NCBI RefSeq assembly: GCF_041146795.1
Contig: NC_135172.1
Span: forward strand, 41,312,123 to 41,376,122
DNA: 64,000 nt
Direction of reading: 5' to 3'
Origin: Maylandia zebra
Taxonomy: Eukaryota; Chordata; Actinopteri; Cichliformes; Cichlidae
A program made the translations under genes and the position numbers. The notes under the pieces were generated by a model, which had not been told where the DNA came from, made no database searches, and saw only the letters and a list, made by a program, of their open reading frames with translations. This document shows positions 11,337 through 22,592 of this stretch, piece by piece (position 1 is the first letter of the stretch; each line of letters opens with the position of its first letter).

Positions 11337-12054
11337 TTTCTTTTGCATTAAAAACAGTTTCAAAGATAAACAAACACTAAACCTTTTGTCGTTCCATCAT
11401 TTGCTTTGCACACTGAAGGACTGGACAGATGTTTTCACACATCTATTAGTGCTAGGTGTAACTTGCCACTGTAATCACATTACATTTTTTGGTCAGGCAG
11501 TAATATGATTCTGCATGAGCAGTGATAAATTACAGCAATGCAATCACATTACAGACACTAGTAATCAAGCAATTACGTTATCACTCACAGTGCGGAGGGT
11601 CTTTAATTACCTATAATGGACGTCAAGTGTGTCAAGTTTGTCCTTTTAACACAAAGAGCACATTTATCTCAGTTTTCATCTTATCTGTTTAATTTGCTGA
11701 TAAAGTCTTGTGTGCTGAAACACTTCAGGTCAAACACGACAATGCTGTGATTATAACGGTATTCTAAATTTTATTTAAAATGTGGGTGACTTGGAATTTT
11801 GTGATGTTTTCTTCATCTCAGGCCACTTGTTAACCAGTTCCCAAGTAACTCAAGTTTCAAACCTTCCCCGAACATGAACACGACTCAGGTTACTTCCTTT
11901 ATGAAAGACATGTTCAACATAATGTGAAAAACAGACCAGAAGGTGGCGCTACATAAAAAGCCTGAGGATCCTTCCACCATCAGCTGTAATTTATGTTATT
12001 TAGGAACTCAGCCACAAGCTGTCAGACCATGTGAAGCTACAGAGAGGAGTCAGA
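11337..12054. other. intergenic, nothing recognised
   Basis: AT-rich spacer between pla2g12b and the MITE at 12055. No exon-like frame is supported. Confidence 0.4.
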
Positions 12055-12496
12055 GGCTGTGTCCCAATTCAGGGTCTGCACGCTTGAAGTACGCGCACTA
12101 CGCGTACTACGTACGGTGCGTACTATAAGTACGAGAAGTGCGGAAGTGAGAGGCTTGTGAAATGGGACGCTTCGTCGCGCTGTTCAGGTTGCCTAGCAAC
12201 CATGATACTAACCGCGAGACACGTTACATACAGCTTTGTTTGACAGAAATGAAGGAGAAAAATGTTTTGTTTGCGGCAAAATTATCCACACCCACCGCCG
12301 CGCTGTGAATTGTGGGATATATGGGACCACGAAGCGTGGACCGGACCACGCTTGATATTTGGGGAAATCGACGGCGCATTTGGAGTATGCATTTGAAGCA
12401 CACTTCGAATTGGGACAGCCGTCGTCGCGTGGCGGTGACGTAACCGCACTTGAAATGCGTACTTCAAGCGTGCAGACCCTGAATTGGGACACAGCC
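12055..12496. mobile_element. MITE with perfect 40-bp terminal inverted repeats
   Basis: Positions 12055-12094 and 12457-12496 are exact reverse complements over 40 bp (outer bases GGCTGTGTCCCAATTCAGGG). The 442-bp element is CpG-rich against an AT-rich background and has no transposase. AGA flanks both ends (12052-12054 and 12497-12499), a possible 3-bp target duplication. Perfect ends suggest a recent insertion. The superfamily is not settled. Confidence 0.85.
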
Positions 12497-12830
12497 AGAG
12501 TCACCAACACCTTGCCAACTAACCGCAGAGGTCCAACCCTCCTCTGTATGTCTCAGTGTGTTTGTGCAGCTGCTGTAGGTCTGTGGACTCAGTGGACGTT
12601 TTTATTTGTTCTTTTAAGAAACAAATAAAAACGTTTTTGTTTTTTTAGACTTGCATTTAGCTAACACTTTTCTTTATGCTTTCTTGTGAAGCTGGCAAGT
12701 GATTCTTGTCTTGAAGGGTGCTATATAAATGAAATGTTCTTACTATGTGGCCCAGTGGTTTTGTCCATATTGTGTAAATGTACAGTTAGTTATGGGTCAT
12801 CAACATGCACGCCTGTTTTTGTAAGATTTC

Positions 12831-12836
12831 TTTATT
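12831..12836 (-). terminator. polyadenylation signal AATAAA of the ZNF318-like gene at 13.8-19.9 kb
   Basis: Minus-strand AATAAA about 950 bp downstream of the stop at 13785, in an open stretch without other gene features. It gives a 3' UTR of about 1 kb. Confidence 0.45.
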
Positions 12837-13784
12837 AGTGTGACAGAGTGAATGTAAAACTGGAAACTGTACAGGCTGAAACATTTTTAACGATGAAAAT
12901 ATACATTTCTCATTAACAAACTACAGTACGGCCTACAAAAAATAGTTCTTGTAATCAACATTAAACAAAACTGGTGACATTCACAGAAGCACAGAGCTAA
13001 AACATGAAAGCAGACCAATAATGAACTGTGCAAAAATCTATTTCAGATGACAGAAAGGTGTTGGAGGTCAGGGACAAATGTAGAGGAAGAATTAAACGTT
13101 ACATGTGAACAAGGCTGAAAAAATAAAAATCTTCACCGGACACAGACGCCTGGAAAAAGGGGGAAAAATAGTTAGCAGACAGGATCAAACACATTTACAT
13201 CAGCAAGCAGTTAAAGAAAAATGTAAATTCAACAAGAATTTTTCAGGACTTAAAGACATGCAGCTCTTTTTCACTGAAGCTGTGCTAATGCTGAAACCAC
13301 TGCTGATAGTGGCTCTGCTGCATGAAATCAGCACTTGCTGCCAACAGATTTCATTAAAAAAAAATTGAACCCCAGTTCTGCAAAGAACTGCACGTAACCA
13401 TCAGCACGTAAACCTTTGGAAAAGTGAGCTGGTTCTCTCCCAAGGAAGAACTGGAGCCGCACTGGGACATGCAACGCTACTGAGAGCAATAACCTGCAAA
13501 AATATGCCGGCTGTAACAAAAGTTGATTTTTTTTACAGACAGAAGGTTCAACAAACATTCCAATTTCAACAAATTTACATTTCTGAAATGATTTCATGGT
13601 TCAGGCTTTAATATTACAGTCACGCTGCACGAGCTGTGCGTGATTGTTCAGCCAGTGCTCAAAAACAAAGATGGAGAACTGTAACCTGCAGAACCAGAAT
13701 AACCTTTTAACTATGAATCATAGGAAACGTGCCAGGCTGAAGTGGAATTATCCTTTAATTTTCCTTTGAATATACTTACTTCGT

Positions 13785-16700
13785 TCAGTCTATCTCAGAG
13801 ATCAGGGAGTTTGCCGGCTGCATGACTTTGGACTGAGGCATCTGGCTCGTGTTCTTTACCTTCTGGTTAAAAGCTTCAAGCTAGAAAAATAACCAAAGAG
13901 AAAAACGATTTATGATGACACGATGATGACGGCTGTCACAACAGGAAACTCGGAGCATAAAGCAGGGAAACAATTCCAGATTATAGCAGCGATAATGTAA
14001 AACATAACGACAGACTGAGATCAGGATTATGAAACTGAGATTCAGATGAAGTAATGATACTCAGAAAAGTATATCTAATGACATGATTGACAACTGTTAC
14101 AGATGCAGGGCATCAGTCATGTCTTCAAATGTTTAAAATTCTAAAAATGGAAATGATTTTAGTGACGTGTGACAGCGTCTGCTTATGCTTAAAATACATA
14201 TTGACACATCTTAAGTGTCTCAGACTGAGTACTGGGAATTCTGCTGAAGTTGATCCTCAGACCAAAAACACACATCAAAGAAATACTTTGAGCTTCCTAC
14301 AGTTTTAGTTTTAGTAAAGAAAAAAATAAAGTAATAATCCATCCCCAGAATTAGATCTTTTTTCATTTTTTGCATAACAAAATTTAATAAAGTTGGGCTA
14401 AATTTTACCATCGTACTACTAAACGTTTCTGATTTAGAAGAATCTTAAAGTATATATGGAGCATTTTATTATGTAAAATACATTCATAAGTACAGGAGAT
14501 AAAACACATGAAATTTTTAGGGCTGATAAAGCAGACAAAGCATCCATGGTACCAATACTCTGTTCCTCTATGCCACAGATATCACATCAGTGAGAATCTG
14601 ACACATCCAAGATACTGATGCTCACACTGGGATTAAGAATTTCATGCTGATATCTCCTGCACTTAAGAAGTTATGAGGGTCAAAAATATATTTTAAAAAA
14701 AGAAAACAAATTTGAACCCCTTCTAACTGAAAATGTTTACTGGATGAAGGTAACAGCATGCATGGCTTCATTAAATATACTGAAGTAATTGTGCTCAGTG
14801 TCCTCTGAGTCACTACATTTCATTATCAACAACAACAAGCAAGGCAAATAATGGCACAACCTAACCTCTTAGCATGGCATGGCCTCAAGAGCTGGCCAAA
14901 CCGACTGAACACCAACCTTTTTCCTCAGGTTCGCCTTTATTTCCTCCTCTGTTAGCTGCGGCTTCTCCTCTTTTAACTCCTCAGTGCAGGGGTCATTACC
15001 CACAGTCTTGGTGCATACCTTTGAGTCCTGTGGTGCCAGTGGTGTCTTCAATGCATTATTGTGTTTCTCTAAAATACTTTTGGGATTCCTGAAATCTCCC
15101 ATAAGTTTTTTGCGACCCCGTCTCCAGTTGTGTCCACCTGTGAGGCTCTGAGAGGATGCCTGCTCGGTATTGATGACTCTCAGGCAGCGAGAAACAGAGG
15201 CTGACCCATCTTGGCCTTCGCTCACAGACAGGTCCGGGTTTGGAAATGAGGCACTGTTTGTAAGAAGGCTGGGATCAGGGAAAGCCATGTTAGGTGCCAC
15301 TACAGAGCCAGGAAAGTGCGGGTAAGGTTGGCTGCTGGCAGAAAGAGAGGGAGGAGTGTTGTACTGATTGTATGACCAGTAAGGATTTGTAGCACCGCTG
15401 TAGTGGCCACTCTGGCTAAGAGCAAAATGCGAGTACTGAGACAAAATGTAGTCTGGATATGGAGAAGCAGCAGGATGAGGAAACACGGGATTTTGTGAAT
15501 ATGGATAAGCAGAAAAATGTTTTGAGTCTTTTCGCTCTCTGTCCCTCAGTGTTTCTCTGCTGTTCCATCGATCTCTGTGTTTCAGTCTCTCTCTGCTTCT
15601 TTCTCGCGAGCGGCTTCGTTCGGCCTTCCGCCTCCGTTTCAAATCTCTGCTGCGAGAGCGTCGACGGCATGAGGGGCTCGGGCTAGAGCTTCTAGAGGTT
15701 GACCTGGAGGAAGATGAGGACGAGGAATTTCTGTGATCTCTAAGAGAGCGCCTCTGCTGTGTCTCGTCCTCCCCTCTGCTCTCAGTCCTCCTCCTCCCTT
15801 CACTCTTCCTCACCCTCCCTTCGCTCTTGCTCCCATGCATTCTCTCCTGACTCTGGTCTGTTTTGCTGCTCCGCAGAGGAGAGCCTGATGAGGACTTCCT
15901 GCGATCTCGGTCACGAGAGTGCTTCTGGCGGCTCTCGTGCTCCTCTTTGCTGTTCACACGTTCGTTTTTTCTCCCGCACAGCCTCTCCTGAGTGCGGTTT
16001 GCCAGTTTGCTCAGCTCGTCCACGTCCAGGTTCCATCCCAGAGTTTTAAGAATGCTCTGCAGCTGTTCATGCTGCTCACTCACCGATGAGGTTTCTTCCT
16101 CCTCCTTCTTCTTCAGTGCCACCGGAGACTTTAATCGATTACTAGAGCCCAAACTGTGGTCTCTTTTGCTCTTCTTCTTCTTCTCCTCCTCCTCACCAGG
16201 TAAGAAGAGCCTCTCTCGAGTAGATGAGTCAGTCTTTTTCTCTCTACTGTTGGTCTTGTTGAGGCCTGCCAGCAGGTTTCTACCATTTGACTCGCTGTCA
16301 CTGTCATCACCGAGCCCGGGAATTAGGGCACCACTCTTTAAATGCTGGCTCTTACTGTCCTGGTTGAGACCCTTCAGCAAGGGTCCACTTTTCAACGACT
16401 GGCTCTTGCTTGCCCAGTTGAGGTTCAGCCTAATGGGCTTAGTGTTTGAGAGTTGGTTCTCACTGGGTGATGTGGCTCCAGTATTTAACTGTTGGCTTTC
16501 ATTGGCTTGGCTGAGGCCCGTCAGCCGGACTCCACTGTCTGACCGCACACTGTCTTTGGCTTTGTTGAGTCCAGGCTGTGGAGCACCACTGCCAGTACCT
16601 TCACTGGACTGGCTGAGGCCCCTCAGCGAGGCTCCAGTATTTAATCGTTGGCTTTCCTTTGACTGGTTGAGGCCCGGTTCACCTTCATTGGCTGTACTGA

Positions 16701-19700
16701 GTAGACTCTCATTTTTCTGACTGAGATCCTTCAGTGAGGATCCACTCTTCGATCGATGGCTCTCACTTTCCCATCCGTGGCTTAGAAGAATGGGTCTAGT
16801 TTTTGAGTGCTGGTTCTCGCTAGGTAGGCTGAAGCCTGACAGTGAGGCTCCGGTATTTAACTGTTGGCTTTCACTGGCGTGGTTGAAGTCTGTCAGCAGG
16901 GCTCCACTGCCTGCCCGCTCACTGTCACTGGTTTTGCTGAGTACTGGCTGTGAGGCACCGCTGCCAATACTCTTGCTGGGATGGCTGAAGCCTTTCAACG
17001 AGGCTTCAGTCTTCGACCACTGGCTCTCACTGGCCTGGCTGAGTAACAGAATGGCTCTACTGTTTGAGCACTGGTTTTCACTGGGTGGGCTGAGACCTTG
17101 CAGTGAGGCACCACTAAACAACCGTTGGCTTTCCTTTCTCTGGGTGGGGCTCGGCTCAATGTCATTGTCCATGCTGAGTATACTTTCACTGGGCTGTCTG
17201 AGGCCCAGCAGCGAAGCTCCACTATTCAGCTGTTGCTTCTCAGTCCTAAAGGGTGGATCTGATTTGCTCTCCATGTCAGGGATCTGAATGTTCAGGGGCT
17301 CCTCACCTAAAGGAAGATCCTCTCTATCATTGCTCATAATCTTGTTAAACTTTTCGATGTCCACGCCTTTGTTGAGGATGCTGAGGAAGCGCTCAAAACC
17401 CTTGTTGACATTATTTTCATCCTTTGCTGGTGAAGAAATGCTTCGGCCGAGAGGTGGCAGTGACACACCAGGGACCTGAGAAGGAAAAAAAGAGATTACT
17501 GTGTCATTACTCAGAGAAGAGTAGAAAAGTAAAGCATTCTAATGTTGATCAAAGCTTCTTCTTATTTTATGATTCATTCATATAATACTGCATGTAAGTG
17601 GAGGTATGGTGTGGTTGAAATACAAAGAAAAAGCAGAAAAGCATCAACTGTACAACCTCGCCACAGTCATCCTCAGGTTTGAGCAAGTTGATGTCGACTC
17701 CTTTGTTGAGCACGCTGAGGAAGCACTCGAAACCCTTGTTGATGACGTCCTCTCTCTTAGCCGGTGATGTAACGCTTGGGCTGGAAAGAGGCCACGCAAC
17801 GTCAGGGCCCTGAGAAAGGTCAGAAATTCACTTTACTGTTGAACCAGCAGATTCGTGGTGAGAAGCTCAGATGCTGTCATAAAAAGTATAATTACATGCT
17901 GCCATGATCCAGGTCTCAGGTAAACACGTCTGAAATTGTTCTCAGCACTTCCAAATCATCAGCCACTCAAAAGATAATGGCCATATTTCAGCGTTTTATA
18001 GCACATTAATAATGTTAAGACAAAAGATAACATTAGCATTTACTACTTCATTGCCATGACACAACAGAAAGACTGTCAACTGCTGGATCAACAACATAAG
18101 GACTGTACAGTAACAGCAGCTGGTTATTCCTCTGTTACAGAGGCACCTTGAACGCCTTCGTCACAAACAAACACTAACACCACAAACACATTGTAATTTG
18201 GGGGAAAACACTGTTATTCACACACATCCTGGTGGCGGTCAGAGGGCCTGGTGGCGCCAGTGTCCGGCAGCCTCGCCTCTGTCAGTGCGCCCCAGGGCAG
18301 CTGTGGCTACAATGTAGCTGCCATCACCAGTGTGTGAATGGGTGAATGACTAAATGTAGCGTAAAGCGCTTTGGGGTCCTTAGGGACTAAGTAAAGCGCT
18401 ATACAAATGCAGGACATTTACATCCATCCGAAATGTTTGTTCCAATCACTTCAGCTGTGAGGGCTTTGTGTGGCACGATATTAACCCCCGATTCTTTTGT
18501 CCCCGTGATAGAACAGAGAAAACCGACTCAGTGTGTTAAAACATCTGTATTTCTTTTTATTCAATAATCTTCCGGAAGAGAGAGACCCCTGCACAGCTCA
18601 AACGCCAGCTGCAGGATCTCTAACATTAGAATCATAAACTGTGCCTCATATAGGTTTTATTTTGGTACTTTACACGTCACACAGTTTCAAACATTGCTTA
18701 TATGGAAAGTTCCTCTTTTCTGTGTCTTATCTATTAATATATCTGTGCACTAAAACTTCCTGTTTTTCAGTCTGGCTGAGCACTTTGTGAGTCAAAAGTG
18801 GCCTTGCTCTACAAGACTTCATTATTAAAGTACATAAAACAATATAATAGGAAAATAAGGATACTAACGATATTGATTTCATGACACATACCTGTTCACT
18901 GTAAGGTGGTACAACAGTGTGTCTCTTCTTCATTAGAACCTTCACTCTGAGCTTCAGAGGATGCTGTTCCTGCAGCACACCGCCTTTGCTCGGGCAGGAG
19001 GAGCTCCTTCTCTCTCTGGCCGACTGCACCTGAATAATAGAAAAAGAAAGCTTTACACATGAACGAGATTTTTGAAATTGTGACAGTGAGTCAGTACGAG
19101 TCTACAAGTGATGAGGTTTCATTTCTTTTCTTTTATATTAGGCCCTGTGTTTTTCAGCACTGAAAATCTCATGTAGATATTCCCTGTATAAAAAAAATAA
19201 GGCAAAAATCCTATGTACCCTACTTCATCTAAATCTCAAGTATTTATAATATGAAGGTCATATTTTTTGTTATCCAAATAAACAAAAACAAAAAAAAGAA
19301 CAAAAACATCTGATTCTAAGGGGATCAGGTGGGTCGTGAAAAAAAAAGAAACACACTTTACTCTGAGAGTCTATTCAGTGCTCCTCACCTTTGAGAAATA
19401 GCTGAGGTATTGTCGCTGCATCAGAATCTCCTTCACTCTGTCTCTTAGAGTTTGACCTACACACATAGCCGGAGGCTCGTCACCGGAAACACCTGGTGGT
19501 GTCTCCACAAACCGCGTTTTCGTGGCGAGTGTAGCTTTCTTGTGCATAATTCTCTCCTCCATCTCTCTGAGGAGCTGCTTGTTTCTTGCTAGCTCTACAT
19601 CCTCTTCACTGTATGGCAGCGGCTCTCCGTCCGGGTCCTCCACCTCTGGGACTTTACTATGAACATGATGAGATGAAGAACTGAGCTCTTTCCACCTCAC

Positions 19701-19856
19701 ATCACTCCTATGTGGTTCAGGAACAGTATATCTCGAGTGTTCGTGGTAAGTGTCCCACTCTCTGTAACCTCTGGAGGCATTCCCCATGCTGTGGCGGCTT
19801 GGCTCCAGAAGTCTCTGGAGTCTGTGGACAGCATCTTTCCACTCACGTTGATTCAT
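13785..19856 (-). CDS. ZNF318 N-terminal-like protein without zinc fingers (repeat-bearing copy)
   Basis: Coding exons 19389-19856, 18892-19029, 17657-17809, 14917-17475 and 13785-13880 are all phase 0 and sum to 3414 nt, 1137 residues. The key ZNF318 link is residues 723-756, LQSILKTLGWNLDVDELSKL then ANRTQERLCGRK, close to the ZNF318 stretch ending in TQERLHGKK. An Arg/Ser-rich domain follows (about 766-916), then an aromatic/Pro region and RCLRVI (about 1016-1021). Ser-rich repeats fill about 350-642. Exon 3 and the start of exon 4 are duplicates of each other. No C2H2 finger is present; a short last exon ends at a stop. The ATG lies 20 nt inside its exon, which starts at 19876; that frame is open to the acceptor, so an upstream coding exon cannot be fully excluded. 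Likely nuclear; function unknown. Confidence 0.75.
16308..17187 (-). repeat. nested coding repeats inside one exon
   Basis: Short units of the type ESQ.LN.GASL.GLS recur about every 20-25 residues. Above that sit two long copies: the first begins ESILSMDNDIEPS and the second ESLLSTANEGEPG. Both continue through KESQRL..GASL.GLS, then GSGA.QP.L, ESQQLNTGA, SENQ.S.T.PI.L and KSG..LK.L. The copies are about 159 and 134 residues; the second lacks part of the middle. Confidence 0.8.
17347..17809 (-). repeat. duplicated exon pair encoding a KGFxxFLSxLNKGVDI module
   Basis: Exon 17657-17809 encodes SPAKREDVINKGFECFLSVL then NKGVDI. The start of the next exon (17475 down to about 17347) encodes SPAKDENNVNKGFERFLSIL then NKGVDI. 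Both exons are phase 0 and separated by about 180 bp of intron. The neighbouring gene has one copy, KGFQRFLDVLNKGVNV. Confidence 0.85.
18222..18422 (+). mobile_element. 5'-truncated tRNA-derived SINE in an intron
   Basis: The body (CAGCCTCGCCTCTGTCAGT, CCCCAGGGCAGCTGTGGCTA, AAAGCGCTTTGGGGTCCTTA) matches the SINE at 31.8-32.2 kb almost base for base. The tRNA-like head is missing here. Confidence 0.8.
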
Positions 19857-19876
19857 TCTGCAGTCTCTCCAAGTGT

Positions 19877-20420
19877 CTAAAGCAGAAACAGTAAGTAAGA
19901 AATATGCAGCAAGTATGGGTAAAGATAGATGTGTATGTATATTGTGAAGCCATTACATCCTCCCATAATGTAAACACAAAGACTATTTTGGACCAGCTTC
20001 GAGCTTTCATGTTGTCTTTATGCTTGTTTCACAGCAAAACTCTCAGCGTTAGCTTACATGAACGCTCCTAATGAGCAAACACAGACCCAACCAAAGTAAC
20101 CAAGTAACAACCAAACCCGGCAGCCGTCACATCACACTTGTTAACGTGTGGACAGTCGGTCTAACATACTGTAAGGTGTTTACACAACTTAGCATCGTTG
20201 CTAAAAAGACTGGTCACCTACTATTGCCGTGGAAAACGAGAGCTTCTTCTTTTACATCGTGGAAAGATTTTTCATTTTTAAGCTAAGAGCCACTCGGAGA
20301 AAGAACAGTGAAACTCCAACATTAATGACGTTTCGGTAAAAAAAAAATGGGAACCGTTAAAGCTAAACGAGCTTTTGGTGTTAACAGAAAGAGGCCATTA
20401 CTGATCACATTGCTTCGGTG
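19877..20420 (-). promoter_or_regulatory. 5' region of the ZNF318-like gene at 13.8-19.9 kb
   Basis: The 5'-most coding exon opens at 19876 after an acceptor TTCTGCTTTAG. No coding exon with a good start was found up to 20420, so exon 1 is probably non-coding and near 20.2-20.4 kb. The exact start site is not resolved. Confidence 0.3.
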
Positions 20421-21985
20421 GTGTAGGTGAGTGAAATGTGACAGCAGCGCCCCCTGCAGGACAGAGTACTGACACTGCAGGAGAAAAACAGGTCAGGTGG
20501 TCGTAAGCCCCCCCCCTCTCCAAAAAAAAAAAAAAAAAAGATTCCTGGGCTGCAAAGAATTATCATTTTATAAATTTACTTACCAAATAAAACTATTTAT
20601 AAAAATAAATGCATTTAGAAGCAAAAACATTTCACTATCGCTGTTTAAAGATTGCCCTTCAGACTCCAGCCTCAGATGGTTTTAAACTAACAACTACTCC
20701 GCACCTTTTAGCTGTTTGTAAATGCTCTCTACATCAGTTTATTTTTTTTATTTTTTAACTATGACGATGTATTGAACCATTATTCCTGAGATTAAACCTT
20801 AGAGAAAAAATTGCAGTTGCAACATGCCTTTTTCTTCACTCAGTATATTTCCCTTCATTATATACACACATTTATTCATTCAGTCATTTATCCTCTACTG
20901 TCCTCCTTCAGGGTCGTGAGGGTCTGGAGCCTAAAAGCTCTGATTTGATCTTTTCTGTTTGAAGTTAGTATTTTGCTTCAAAGCATTTTGTATACACTGT
21001 TTTTTCCATAAATAAGGCTATCATCATCATTATTATTATTATGATTAACTTCACCTCACTATTATTTAAAGTTACATGTTGAGTCTTGGCTCTATTTTAA
21101 AAAATCACATTTTTAGAAATATATCCAAATACTTTATTCAATATTACTGCTCTAATTTTATATTGAAAATGCCATTATTTATTAAAATTTGTTACTTTGT
21201 GAGCTAATTTGTTATATTCATTTCTTTTATTGACCAAAGTACTTTCATGTTTTGGCTGCTATAACAGTAATTTCATTTTTGAGTAGTATTGCTTATAAAG
21301 CATCTATAGAGCATCTTATACAGCCTCTATAATTTAAACCTTTTAACCAAAATAATTCTAAATTATTATTTCAAATAAATTTCCCCTACCTTAGACATTT
21401 TAACATGATTTTATAAAGCTTTTAAAAAAACATTTGTATTCCTATCTGCTGCTTGTGGTTGGACTAAACTGAAGGTTAACAGCTGAAACCAGTTTTGCCT
21501 CTCTCGTTGGCCGAAGGCTTTTTTCTCCTGTAAAGGAAATGTGCTCTGGGTTTAAAACGTCAGTCAAATTCATTGATTAAATCATTGTTTAAAAACAAAA
21601 TTGGAAATTCATATTTTCTATTACAGAGCCTTTCAGGTTAGTTGTGGCGAGAACAGCGCCACAGTAAATCTGTACACGTTCAATAACTCAGCACACAGTC
21701 AAAGTATTTGCTTTTTTGTTTAATATTATCCAGTTCAATATTTATACAGCAAATTTCTGCATGTTTACAGAATAAGAAAAATATGTAAAGAGACAGAAGT
21801 GTAGAGCATGTCTTGTAGTTGTAGGTTGGCCTTTGAACTAATTAATGAACATAAAGGCTCCTATATAAAGACAAATATGATGTCCACAAAAATAAAATGC
21901 ATCAAATTTTAGTAAAACTTTAACAAAATAACACATTTTTGTACTTTCAGTATTTGTTTTTTTGTTTTTTCCTAGAGTGACCGGG
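20421..21985. other. AT-rich spacer between the two ZNF318-like genes
   Basis: Low-complexity and AT-rich, with a poly(A) run near 20522-20539. No exon-like frame. The left part may hold the 3' UTR end of the upstream gene; two minus-strand AATAAA hexamers occur near 21133 and 21178. Confidence 0.4.
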
Positions 21986-22326
21986 CTATTATAAGCTACA
22001 CCAACCAAACAACATTAAAACCACCTGCTTCATACTGCCTGAGGAGTCCAGGCATGCATGCAGGACCTCCGAGCGGACGCTGCAGTGGATCCTTTGGGTC
22101 CTGTGAACCTCTGAGAATTACAGTGGTCCAGCTTCGTAGGCTGGCTTAATAACTTGTTGTAGTATAACGGGCTGCACTGCCATACAAGAGGAGGCTGCTG
22201 CCATCAGCCCAATGCCTGGTCTGCATCAAAGCTCTAACAATGTCAAAATAGCATCCGTGTGAATTCAAGGACCCGAGCTGTTGCTACTTCCACTGTCGGC
22301 AGTTTTAATGTTGTGGCAGACTAGTG
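21986..22326. mobile_element. Tc1-like MITE relic in the 3' UTR or just past it
   Basis: The ends carry an inverted ACAACATTAAAAC / GTTTTAATGTTGT pair, and the inside resembles scraps of a Tc1-like element (GGATCCTTTGGGTCCTGTGA). Total about 340 bp, no frame. It lies 270 bp past the stop of the ZNF318-like gene at 22.6 kb. Confidence 0.5.
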
Positions 22327-22592
22327 AATGTGTGATGGGTATGAGAGCAGACCGAGAATCAAGAAGAGCTGCAGCACCACCTACAGTTTGTCATCAAACT
22401 CACGATACAGTAGCTGATAATGTCATTGTGTTGTTCTCTTAGTTGCTGCTGGACTGATTGCTTGCAAATGTTCACTGTGATGTTCTCTGATGCTTCAAAT
22501 GCGTGTTTTGTGGTTAAAAAGAGACTCCCTGAAGGCCCAGCTGTTTCCATCAGTCAGTTTCAAAGTCTCACTTCCACCCTGCGCAGCCTCGT

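Noticed and set aside
15992-17287. Long plus-strand open frames (242 and 165 codons)
   Set aside because: They lie antisense to the repeat-rich exon of the ZNF318-like gene and exist because that exon is highly repetitive. No start context, splice site or family match.
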